A stretch of 40,058 nt of DNA from an uncultured Duncaniella sp. (GTDB lineage: Bacteria; Bacteroidota; Bacteroidia; Bacteroidales; Muribaculaceae): positions 31,876 through 71,933 of the forward strand of contig CAJTRI010000011.1 in assembly GCA_910578615.1 (NCBI GenBank). The letters run 5' to 3'. The notes beneath the pieces were generated by a model. It was not told where the DNA came from and made no database searches. It saw only the letters and a list, made by a program, of their open reading frames with translations. The translations under genes and the position numbers were made by a program. Positions 32,222 to 40,058 of the stretch are shown piece after piece (position 1 is the stretch's first letter; each line of letters begins with the position of its first letter).

Positions 32222-33958
32222 ATGAAAAAGACCCTTCTGACACTCTCCGTCTCGCTCTGCCTTTCTGTGACTGCTTTCGCAGGGCCTTCCATTCTCGACC
32301 TGCGTCACTCGATAACTGACGACAACATTATCGCACCCGAAAGTTTCGAGACCCAGACACGGCTGCTTGAAGAGAATTTCTATCTCAAAAACTTCGTAGT
32401 CCCCGGGACTGACCTTGGCTCGTCCAACACGGCCTCTCCCGCAGAATACGAACAACGTCTCACCAAGCTGCCGACAGAAATAGACCTTCCCTACAATAGT
32501 ATAGTAGGGCGCTATATAGACATGTATCTCACAAAGCGTCGCGGACTTGTGGCAGACATGCTTGCCCTGCACAACTATTACGGACGATTCTTCGAAGAAG
32601 AACTCCTGAGGGAAGGAATGCCGATGGAACTCGAATATCTTCCTGTGATAGAGTCAGCTATCAACCCCAATGCCGTCTCCCGTGCCGGTGCCGTGGGACT
32701 TTGGCAGTTCATGCCCGCGACAGCAAAGGGACTTGGAATGGAGGTCAACTCGCTCGTTGACGAGCGCCGTGACCCCCGCCTCTCCTCCCGCAACGCCGCC
32801 CGTTACCTCAAACAGCTTCATGACATATATGATGACTGGTCACTTGCAATCGCCGCCTACAACTGCGGCCCGGGCAACGTCAACAAGGCCCTGCGCCGTG
32901 CCGGTTCAGATGGAGGAGAGAAAAAAGACTTCTGGGACATCTACAACTTCCTGCCTCAGGAAACACGCGGATATGTGCCCGCGTTCATCGCGGCAAACTA
33001 CGTGATGAACTATTACCGTGAACACGGCATAACTCCCACTGTGGTAAAACGTCAGCTCACCACCGATACGGTGATGGTGCGAAAATATGTGCATTTCAAC
33101 CAGATTTCCTCCGTGCTCAACATTCCTGTCGAGGAAATCAGAATGCTCAACCCCCAGTTTCGCAAAGATGTCATTCCGGGAGACTACCGTCCCTATGCCC
33201 TCACCCTTCCCACCCAGCAGTGTCTCAGCTACGTGATGAGTGAAAAACGCATACTCGACTATGACCGAGACCTGTATGCCCGTCGCTCCACAGCCGAGCC
33301 GGGAGGAGAGTCATGCGAACCAGTCTATACATCAGACGGCGGCGAAGCCAACCTTGCCCTCGCAAGCCGGCAGAGCGCCAATGCCGATGTCAACAACGAG
33401 ATAGCCCAGACCCTCACAGAGCGCACGGTCACCAAGACGCACACCGTCGGGCGCGGGGAGAATATACGAGACATCGCACGCCAGTACGGCGTATCGGCAA
33501 CAGATATAAAGCGCTGGAACAAACTGCGTCGAGGGAAAGTGAAAGAAGGTGACCGTCTGACGATAGAGGTGGTCGAATGCGTAACTCCTGACGAAGTGCG
33601 CGTGGTAGCAGCGCCGGAAGTGGCACAGGTCGATCCCTCGGCATTCAAGTCTTCGGCTTCCGGCGAGAAGACAGTGCGTAAGACTACGGCCACGGCAGAA
33701 ACCCGCAAACCCAAGGCTGTACCGATGCCGGCAAAAAAAAGCACACCCAAAGCCTCTACCCCCAAAGCGACAACTTATAAGGTAAAGAAAGGCGATACCC
33801 TCGACCGTCTCGCCAAACGACATGGTACAACGGTGGCTGCCATACAGGCTGCCAACGGCATGGGTAAGAAAACCGGCCTCCAAATAGGACAGAATCTGAA
33901 AATTCCCGCCAAAAGCGCCAAAGCCACAAAGAAACGTCCGGCCAGAAGAAGAAGATAA
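32222..33958 (+). CDS. mltD: Membrane-bound lytic murein transglycosylase D with LysM domains
   Basis: The enzyme cleaves the MurNAc-GlcNAc bond of peptidoglycan to 1,6-anhydro products. The 578 residues contain a signal peptide (1-20), a catalytic SLT domain (about 100-290) with the acid Glu E144 in YLPVIESAINPNAVSRAG, GLWQFMPATAKGLGM and the AAYNCGPGNVNKAL motif, a degenerate LysM-like segment near 285-335, and two LysM domains for glycan binding (about 410-455 and 530-572), joined by a Lys/Thr/Pro-rich linker. It starts 3 bp after DUF5683. In other Bacteroidetes a relA/spoT gene often follows; here a terminator and a convergent esterase follow instead. Confidence 0.95.
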   Translation: MKKTLLTLSVSLCLSVTAFAGPSILDLRHSITDDNIIAPESFETQTRLLEENFYLKNFVVPGTDLGSSNTASPAEYEQRLTKLPTEIDLPYNSIVGRYIDMYLTKRRGLVADMLALHNYYGRFFEEELLREGMPMELEYLPVIESAINPNAVSRAGAVGLWQFMPATAKGLGMEVNSLVDERRDPRLSSRNAARYLKQLHDIYDDWSLAIAAYNCGPGNVNKALRRAGSDGGEKKDFWDIYNFLPQETRGYVPAFIAANYVMNYYREHGITPTVVKRQLTTDTVMVRKYVHFNQISSVLNIPVEEIRMLNPQFRKDVIPGDYRPYALTLPTQQCLSYVMSEKRILDYDRDLYARRSTAEPGGESCEPVYTSDGGEANLALASRQSANADVNNEIAQTLTERTVTKTHTVGRGENIRDIARQYGVSATDIKRWNKLRRGKVKEGDRLTIEVVECVTPDEVRVVAAPEVAQVDPSAFKSSASGEKTVRKTTATAETRKPKAVPMPAKKSTPKASTPKATTYKVKKGDTLDRLAKRHGTTVAAIQAANGMGKKTGLQIGQNLKIPAKSAKATKKRPARRRR

Positions 33959-33982
33959 CCTATTATCACCTGTTTTTTATAT

Positions 33983-34021
33983 AATAAATCCGATGACCGT
34001 CTCCGGGTCATCGGATTTATT
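33983..34021. terminator. Bidirectional terminator between mltD and the esterase gene
   Basis: AATAAATCCGATGACC (33983-33998) and its complement (34006-34021) form a perfect 16-bp stem with a 7-nt loop. The stem's A/T-rich ends give T-runs on both strands. It lies 24 nt past the mltD stop, between convergent genes. Confidence 0.85.
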
Positions 34022-34048
34022 TGTATGACAGAAAGAAAATGTTTATCG

Positions 34049-35389
34049 CTATTTCCGGGACTTTCTTATCGCGCCTTCGGGCATCCCTGAACCATCCGGG
34101 CCAAAGCTGTACATGGCCTCAAACGGCTCTATTGTAACCTTTGACTCGTCAAGCTTTCCACGGTCAAGGCCGAAAGTGCCGATAAAGAAATCATAGACGG
34201 CATTGCGCTTGTTAGGGCCGAAGTCATGACCCTCTTTCGGAAGATGCACGTTGCTTACTTTGTCAGCCGCACCATAGAATCCATATATTCTTTGCAGATA
34301 AGGATATTCAAGCTCAGGCACGGTATGAGTCCAGTCCTTACCGTCAGACACCACACACATGGAACGTGGGGCGAACATGGCGGCAAGCTCGGCATTACAG
34401 GTTCCGCCACCGGCTCTCTGGATAGGCATACCGCTCTCACACGGACACCCTCCGTCAAAGTGAGAGGCCAGACTAACAACGGGACATGCAGCAGTGTAAC
34501 GCGGATCAAGCACCGAGAGGAGCACGGTCTGTGTGCCTCCGCCAGAACCGCCGTTCACACCGACACGTGCCGGATCCACATCATCACATTTCATCATAAA
34601 ATCAAGAATGGATATACCGTTCATTGCCTGAATAACATGTGCATCGGCAGTCTGATGGGCCTCACCGCCTACCTGCATGGCCGACTCGCCCCAGCCATAG
34701 AGGTCATAATCAACGCATATCGCCCCCATACGCGCGAGAGTGGCCAGACGTTGCTGCTGGGCCTTATTGTAACGTCCGTTACCAAAATGTCCGTTGGGAC
34801 ATATGATTAACGGATGTTTCCCCTTTGACGAAGGAGAATAGATAGAACCGCATACATAGAGTCCGGGGTAAGTTTCAAGATAGAAGTTACGGACGGTATA
34901 ACCGTCAAACTTCCTCGGCTTTGTGTATACAGGCTTCGCTCCCACCCTCTTGGCAAGGGCGTCATCGATGGAAAGCCTTTCACGGACTTCCTGTCGGAGA
35001 CTGTCCCGACGTGCTTCCCAAGACTCTTTATCCGAATAAAGAGAGCCGAGCCATGCCAGCATCTTCTCACCATCATCATCGGTACGACGTGCAGGCTCAT
35101 ATCGTTTAAGCTTATATGTGGTCTCGTTCTGCTTGACAAACTTATAATCAAACGGAGAAAGGACGTTTGTCAGAGTCTCCTCGATCGAATACGGACGAAT
35201 ACGCGTGTCGGCATACGGGAGCATACGGCCGACGGTGTCAATATCATATTTAAGTCTCACGTTGAAACGCTTCGAAATATCATCAAGCACCTCGCCGAGC
35301 GGTCTGGTATAATGATTCTCGAACGTGTTTTGCGCCACGGCAGGAAGAACTACAAGCGTGGCGCTGATTAAAAGCCCTTGGATTTTCAT
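34049..35389 (-). CDS. STN-domain fused to a secreted alpha/beta-hydrolase esterase
   Basis: The 446-residue protein has a signal peptide (1-20). Residues about 27-97 fit an STN (secretin/TonB N-terminal short) domain: TRPLGEVLDDISKRFNVRLKYD, then SIEETLTNVLSPFDYKFV and TTYKLKRY. The rest is an alpha/beta hydrolase: HPLIICPNGHFG (oxyanion region), the nucleophile elbow GVNGGSGGG with S282, VVSDGKDW with a candidate acid D349, and EGHDFG with H388. It resembles acetylxylan-esterase-type hydrolases, so it probably removes acetyl or other esters from plant glycans. It is the third gene of the rhamnosidase operon, 3 bp after the GH78 stop. An STN domain on an enzyme is uncommon. Confidence 0.85.
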   Translation of the reverse strand: MKIQGLLISATLVVLPAVAQNTFENHYTRPLGEVLDDISKRFNVRLKYDIDTVGRMLPYADTRIRPYSIEETLTNVLSPFDYKFVKQNETTYKLKRYEPARRTDDDGEKMLAWLGSLYSDKESWEARRDSLRQEVRERLSIDDALAKRVGAKPVYTKPRKFDGYTVRNFYLETYPGLYVCGSIYSPSSKGKHPLIICPNGHFGNGRYNKAQQQRLATLARMGAICVDYDLYGWGESAMQVGGEAHQTADAHVIQAMNGISILDFMMKCDDVDPARVGVNGGSGGGTQTVLLSVLDPRYTAACPVVSLASHFDGGCPCESGMPIQRAGGGTCNAELAAMFAPRSMCVVSDGKDWTHTVPELEYPYLQRIYGFYGAADKVSNVHLPKEGHDFGPNKRNAVYDFFIGTFGLDRGKLDESKVTIEPFEAMYSFGPDGSGMPEGAIRKSRK

Positions 35390-35392
35390 TTT

Positions 35393-38158
35393 CTACAATT
35401 TTGAAGTAAATGTATTGCGGCCCGATCTCACTGCCATGGGAGATTCCTGACCGGGCATGAACAGGTCAGCGGAACAGTTAGTAGGCAGTATGACATCGAT
35501 TTTGAAATCACCATCGTCATCACGCGTCCATTCAACCTCTACCGTTCCGTAAAGCGTGGTAGTGGCACCCCTTACATGCTTTATATCACCGACAACGGAA
35601 GGACGTATTACAATATGCTGCATTCCGGGGCGCTCCGGGTCTATCTGTATGCCGGCCAACGAACGGAACAGCCATTCGTCAAGCTGGCCCATCATGAAGT
35701 GATTCCATGACGACCCTTGGCGCGGATCCCACTGCTCGGTGAGCGTGGTGGCGCCATATTGAAGCTGGAAACCATATCCGGGCGCATCATAATGGTCATG
35801 CATCAGATACATCAGCGAATCAAGTCCGTTGTCTGACAACGCGCGAAACAGATAACGGTTGCCCACATCACCCGTCGTCAGACGGTTTCCATGCTCACGT
35901 ATATCACCTTTAAGGTTTTCCAATACCTCGGCCCTGCGGTCGGCAGGAACAAGGCCGGCGAAAAGCGGAAGGGCGTTGGATGTCTGGCTCCCTGCACCAT
36001 AATCGGCAGTCGATGCATCAAAATATTTCTTGTTGAAAGATCCGCGTATAGCGGATGCGCGTTCGGCAAATGTCTCGGCATCGGATGTCTCACCCAAAAG
36101 ACGGGCTATCTTTTCAAGATAGAGATAGTCCATATAGTAGTGTGCCGATGCCACGAGTCCCACAGGGGTGTTGCGCGAGAATCCGGCGCGGAAATCACCA
36201 TAGTCATACCAGTCACCGAGGCCGAAGTCAATAAGGTTGTCCTCTGCCTTGGTGTCGAGATAGGCCGCATATTTCTTCATCACATGATAATACTTGCGCA
36301 GCAACGAGTCATCACCATAATACTCGTAATACATCCATGGAGCTATTATAAGTGTAGCTCCCCATTCGGGAGACTCTGAAAAGGCGTCCATGCCAGGCCC
36401 TCCGAACTGCACGAATTCGGGAGCGATGGAAGGTACTTTGCCATCACTATGCTGCGTATCGGAGATATCCCGCAACACCTTTGGCATTACACCCGTAATG
36501 TCATAGTTATAATAAAGACTGGGGCCGCAGAGATGCACCTGTTCAAGCCAGCCGAGTTTCTCACGGTGGGGACAGTCGGTAAATACGGCCTGCATGTTGC
36601 TCCTCTCGGCGTTACGTATGAGACGGTGGGCAGCCGTCAGTACCGGGCTTGAACATTCAAACACACTCCCCTCAGGTGCAGAATTGTATATGAAACATGA
36701 CTTTATGTCATCCACCACCGGGAGACCGTATGGATTGGGCTGTCCGGCAAGGACGGCACCTTCAAGCTGTATATAACGGAATCCGTAGTAAGAGAAACGC
36801 GGATGCCATGTCTCCGGGCCGTCACCTTTGAGTGTATATGTGTAGATATGCTGGCGCCCCGTCTGGCGCTGGTTGGCCGCACTGTCTGCCGTAAGCCCTT
36901 CGGCTACAACCATTGTGACAGTCTGGCCGCGCCTACCCTGCACTGTGATCTCTGGAAAGCCAGAAAGATTCTGTCCCATATCCAGCAATATAGCCGACGA
37001 ATCGACCACACGCTTTGTAGTCTTGCAAGCACTGTCAACCTGTGCCTGTGTGAGCTTATGAGATGCCTTTACACCGAAACGCTCCATAATCTTAACGGGG
37101 GGAGCCATCTGGGAGGACAGGCGCCCCTTGGGAGCACGCTGCACCACGGCATTTTTCCACTTGCTGTCATCAAACCCGGCGGTATTCCAGCCTTTCTGTT
37201 CCATACGGGCATCATAGTCTTCACCACCATAGATAGAATGAAAGGTAATAGGGCTGAGATCATATTTCCAAGTCCCGTTCGTGGCTATTGTCTCGGTGGA
37301 ACCATCGGTAAATCTGACAACCATTTTGAGCCACAGTGTCTCCGGGCCGAAGCCTATCTGCAATTTGCTGTAACGTGACCCTCTGACAACGTTGTAAAAA
37401 CCGTTACCGAGCAGGACACCTATGGCGTTCTCCCCTTTGCGCAAAAAAGACGTAACATCATAGGTATTATAATATACGGTCTTGTCATAGTCGCTCCAAA
37501 GCGGTGTAAACTCGCTGTCGCCTACCCTCTTTCCGTTTATGGAAAGCTCATAGTGACCGAGACCGCATACATAGACCGTGGCATCAGCCACACGGCGGGG
37601 AAGGTCAAAATCCTTGCGCAGGAGAATACTCCTGTTGGCCATCGTGTCAACCTTCTCCCACCTGGCCTTTACATCAGGGAGTTTCCATTTGTCATAGGTA
37701 TAGGTACGCCCGTCAGGAAGCGCGGCTTTCTCATAATCTATAGCCCCGATCCAGTCGCCAGAAAGAAGAAACCTTTCGTCAGGAGCGAGCCGGAACTCGC
37801 CTACATTGCTCCATGGGGATACATTTCCGCCATTATCCCACACCCTGACACGCCAGTAATAACGTGTCATCGGGTCAAGGGCATTCCCGGAATAAGAGAC
37901 AAGCTGGCTTCTGTCAGAAACCACCCTGCCACTGTTCCATACAATCTTTTCCTTCTTGCCGTCCCTTGTGAACACCTCTACCTGATAGGCCGACTGCATA
38001 TCACCGTCATTGCCTTTTAGCTGCCATCCGAAACGTGGGGAGACAGCTTCGAGAGCAAGAGGATTGTCAGCCATCTCGGTCGTCATGCGAGTCACCTCCA
38101 TGCCACGGGCCATAAAAGGCCCGAGCATGACGGCTATGATAAGAAATAGTTTTTTCAT
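35393..38158 (-). CDS. Alpha-L-rhamnosidase, GH78
   Basis: The enzyme releases terminal L-rhamnose from plant pectins or glycosides. The 921 residues start with a signal peptide (MKKLFLIIAVMLGPFMARG) and N-terminal beta domains with MADNPLALEAVSPRFGWQL and MTRYYWRVRVWD, both typical of GH78. The (alpha/alpha)6 catalytic domain has FTDCPHREKLGWLEQ around residue 528 (acid region) and TLTEQWDPRQGSSWNHFMMG around 806 (base region), then a C-terminal beta domain. The ATG shares one base with the stop of the upstream hydrolase (TAATG), so translation is probably coupled. The next gene, the STN-esterase, starts 3 bp on. Confidence 0.95.
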   Translation of the reverse strand: MKKLFLIIAVMLGPFMARGMEVTRMTTEMADNPLALEAVSPRFGWQLKGNDGDMQSAYQVEVFTRDGKKEKIVWNSGRVVSDRSQLVSYSGNALDPMTRYYWRVRVWDNGGNVSPWSNVGEFRLAPDERFLLSGDWIGAIDYEKAALPDGRTYTYDKWKLPDVKARWEKVDTMANRSILLRKDFDLPRRVADATVYVCGLGHYELSINGKRVGDSEFTPLWSDYDKTVYYNTYDVTSFLRKGENAIGVLLGNGFYNVVRGSRYSKLQIGFGPETLWLKMVVRFTDGSTETIATNGTWKYDLSPITFHSIYGGEDYDARMEQKGWNTAGFDDSKWKNAVVQRAPKGRLSSQMAPPVKIMERFGVKASHKLTQAQVDSACKTTKRVVDSSAILLDMGQNLSGFPEITVQGRRGQTVTMVVAEGLTADSAANQRQTGRQHIYTYTLKGDGPETWHPRFSYYGFRYIQLEGAVLAGQPNPYGLPVVDDIKSCFIYNSAPEGSVFECSSPVLTAAHRLIRNAERSNMQAVFTDCPHREKLGWLEQVHLCGPSLYYNYDITGVMPKVLRDISDTQHSDGKVPSIAPEFVQFGGPGMDAFSESPEWGATLIIAPWMYYEYYGDDSLLRKYYHVMKKYAAYLDTKAEDNLIDFGLGDWYDYGDFRAGFSRNTPVGLVASAHYYMDYLYLEKIARLLGETSDAETFAERASAIRGSFNKKYFDASTADYGAGSQTSNALPLFAGLVPADRRAEVLENLKGDIREHGNRLTTGDVGNRYLFRALSDNGLDSLMYLMHDHYDAPGYGFQLQYGATTLTEQWDPRQGSSWNHFMMGQLDEWLFRSLAGIQIDPERPGMQHIVIRPSVVGDIKHVRGATTTLYGTVEVEWTRDDDGDFKIDVILPTNCSADLFMPGQESPMAVRSGRNTFTSKL

Positions 38159-40058
38159 TACAATACGTCTTTACATATGAGACGCCCGATAGTGGGACGA
38201 CGCCCGACCTCCTTCCCGTCAACCAGTACTTGAAGTCCTACGCCTTTGTGGTAACGGCTACCGTCCTTATCCCAAATAATGGTAAGATCATGACCATGAT
38301 AAGGAATGTTGTCAAGACAGAACCAGTCCCACTCATCCTCAGGGACGAGGGGATTGACCTCGACAGTCTTGTCAGCACGCGGACGGAGTCCTACCAGACC
38401 GGTGATAACAAGATCGTTAAATGTCGAGTGATTGTAGTAACGGCTACGCTCCTGGTCACCTTTAAGCCAGTAACCTGTCACCTCATCAAGATATTCACCG
38501 ATATACGGGCGACCACGATGATGCTGCGACTCAACATAACGCTTCATCTGGACGAAATATGTGCTGTCGGTAATCACCGGGTTTGATGCATTATTGAGAT
38601 AATTAGCCATGGCAGTCAGTGTCTGCGCACTGGCAAAAGGCCAGATGGCACCGTCCCACTCACACTTGCCCACACCACGGGTGCGGAACTCCGGGTGGCG
38701 ACGTTCAGCCGTGGTCAGGCCGTAAGGTGCCGAAAATCCTTTCTCGTCATTGACCTGCAACCATGCCTTGTCATATTTACCGTCATCAGGAAGATTGAAG
38801 TACCAAGGTATATACCCTATTGCCTCGCGGGCACGAGCACAGGTGTCACCACGAACAGTTTCAAAAAACTCGCTGTCAGTATTCCACAACCTGTTCTGCA
38901 CAAGGTCTTTCATCTCCTTAGCCTTACCCTCATAGAAAGCCTTCTCGTCAGCCTTTCCCAATTTTTCGGCTATGGCAGCGAGTGCTTTCGCATTTCCGTA
39001 CATATAGCTGTTGATGGTGGGACGCGCATACTGCTTGCGACGACCGCCGCTCACGCTCTCCTCCATTCCGTCAGCCACGTCGGACTGCCAATAGAGTCCG
39101 TTTGCCAGACGATGGCTCTCCTCCCAGCGGGCATATTCGGCTTTGAGATCAGGATATATCCCGGCAAGGGCTTTATCATCGGCATTGACAAGATAACGGT
39201 TATACACAGCATCGGGATTCCATGAACTGAACTTCATCATCTTGGCCATCGGGCCTCCATCGTTGCCATGATACCATGTATTGATGATACCGTCAAGGTA
39301 TTTCGGATCCCGCAGCCAGCGGCTCTCATATATATGATGGCCTATGGCGCAGGCTATGAGGTTGTACTTGTCGGCATAGTTACGGTTGACAAGGAACTCT
39401 GTCATGCCGTAGCCGACAGGGGTCTCCTTGATATGTTTGCGAAGAGTCCACCAACGATAATAATACATCTCTTCCATATCCTCATCGGGGCATTCAAAGA
39501 GAGGTATGTTCTCTTCCATCCATTCCGAAGATTTCGAATTGGGTATGGCCTGGACTATATTCTCGTCCTCCATGCCGTTGAAATAATCGGCATGACGGGC
39601 AAAGTCGTCATAACGGAGCACAGCTGCCGATCCGTCAACATCCTTAGAAGAGGTCTTAACGTTGGCTATCCTGTAAACAGCCTCTTTGTCAACATCGTTG
39701 GCACGCGGCTCGTCGTTGTACTGGTCAGCGGGAGTATCCACATTGGGATAGTCACTATGACCACCGGTGCGGAACACTATTCTCTCCACTTTATCCACCG
39801 GCGCGAAAAGCATACGTGTGGCCTTCTTCTCACCGTTGACATACACGGTGGAGTTGCGGTTGCCGACAGAGAGATCAACCTTAACATGGTAAACCTTTCC
39901 CGGCTCATAGTTAAGGATTTTTCCATAACGCGCGCCACCCTTCGAACGAAATTCCCCTTCGGGAGTAAGGTCAAGACGGGCACACGCCGTACCCTCATCG
40001 TCAACAAACTCTATGACAAGCGTGCCGTGATTATTCTGTTCGGCCATAAGGTCAAACT
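38158..40058 (-). CDS. Secreted MGH1/GH63-like glycoside hydrolase with a lectin-like N-terminal domain (partial)
   Basis: The frame stays open to the right edge, so the 5' end is missing; the ATG at 40045-40047 is probably internal because in-frame codons continue upstream. The visible 632 or so residues begin inside a concanavalin A/LamG-like beta domain (KVYHVKVDLSVGNRNSTVYVNGEKKA). Then follows an (alpha/alpha)6-barrel with WWTLRKHIKETPVGYGMTEF, WYHGNDGGPMAKMMKFSSW, ADGMEESVSGGRRKQ, GKCEWDGAIWPFASAQ and YYNHSTFNDLVITGLVGLRPR. These match the mannosylglycerate-hydrolase-like/GH63 superfamily. The substrate is uncertain; the GH78 and esterase neighbours point to rhamnose-containing pectic glycans. 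The candidate catalytic acids lie in these motifs but are not assigned. Confidence 0.82.
   Translation of the reverse strand, partial: FDLMAEQNNHGTLVIEFVDDEGTACARLDLTPEGEFRSKGGARYGKILNYEPGKVYHVKVDLSVGNRNSTVYVNGEKKATRMLFAPVDKVERIVFRTGGHSDYPNVDTPADQYNDEPRANDVDKEAVYRIANVKTSSKDVDGSAAVLRYDDFARHADYFNGMEDENIVQAIPNSKSSEWMEENIPLFECPDEDMEEMYYYRWWTLRKHIKETPVGYGMTEFLVNRNYADKYNLIACAIGHHIYESRWLRDPKYLDGIINTWYHGNDGGPMAKMMKFSSWNPDAVYNRYLVNADDKALAGIYPDLKAEYARWEESHRLANGLYWQSDVADGMEESVSGGRRKQYARPTINSYMYGNAKALAAIAEKLGKADEKAFYEGKAKEMKDLVQNRLWNTDSEFFETVRGDTCARAREAIGYIPWYFNLPDDGKYDKAWLQVNDEKGFSAPYGLTTAERRHPEFRTRGVGKCEWDGAIWPFASAQTLTAMANYLNNASNPVITDSTYFVQMKRYVESQHHRGRPYIGEYLDEVTGYWLKGDQERSRYYNHSTFNDLVITGLVGLRPRADKTVEVNPLVPEDEWDWFCLDNIPYHGHDLTIIWDKDGSRYHKGVGLQVLVDGKEVGRRPTIGRLICKDVL

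Overview
The window looks like chromosomal DNA of a Bacteroidales bacterium, most likely a gut Muribaculaceae-type or related lineage. The family-level placement is inferred from protein style and gene order, not from a database search. Supporting signs are many TAnnTTTG -7 boxes with TTTG/TTG -33 boxes about 18-21 bp upstream, homodimeric glycyl-tRNA synthetase, an LpxK/SppA/PNP/ThiL cluster, a ParA/ParB/DUF5683/lytic transglycosylase cluster, a Tgt without the usual zinc cysteines, a CfxA-like class A beta-lactamase, and a glycan-degradation operon. Coding density is high. I saw no insertion sequence, integrase, CRISPR array or rRNA; there is one tRNA-Arg gene.

Layout. 1-1225: a leftward promoter at the edge and a secreted Gly/Pro/Asn-rich repeat protein. 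1339-6183 (minus): operon sppA-lpxK-PNP-thiL. 6394-10192 (plus): AraC regulator, PAP2 phosphatase fused to an outer-membrane barrel, and a fused ABC-type ATPase/DUF4435 (TOPRIM-like) protein resembling a single-chain PARIS-type defence protein. 10276-13621 (minus): pyrB-pyrI-flavin reductase-glyA. 13702-18659 (minus): glyS-lemA-FKBP lipoprotein-tgt-LptF/G permease. 18831-19457 (minus): stand-alone PAP2 phosphatase. 19620-22192 (plus): HAD phosphatase, pyrE, SRPBCC protein, and a lipoprotein with a Cys-only variant of the Rieske pattern. 22257-24208 (plus): a compact four-gene set of thioredoxin, VKOR membrane protein with an inactive-looking C39 domain, an unannotated 46-residue peptide and a PepSY-like secreted protein. 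24405-27086 (minus): MalQ with two starch-binding domains. 27387-27929 (plus): small outer-membrane barrel. 28040-28963 (minus): beta-lactamase. 29162-29235 (minus): tRNA-Arg. 29483-33958 (plus): parA, parB, DUF5683, mltD. 34049-40058 (minus): MGH1/GH63-like hydrolase (cut by the window end), GH78 rhamnosidase and an STN-esterase fusion, together a rhamnose-containing-glycan utilisation operon.

Most of the window is envelope biogenesis, nucleotide and one-carbon metabolism, translation and chromosome segregation. Three less ordinary islands deserve attention: the AraC/PAP2-barrel/ATPase-DUF4435 operon, the thioredoxin/VKOR/peptide/PepSY operon together with the Cys-rich Rieske-like lipoprotein just upstream, and the STN-esterase at the end of the GH78 operon.
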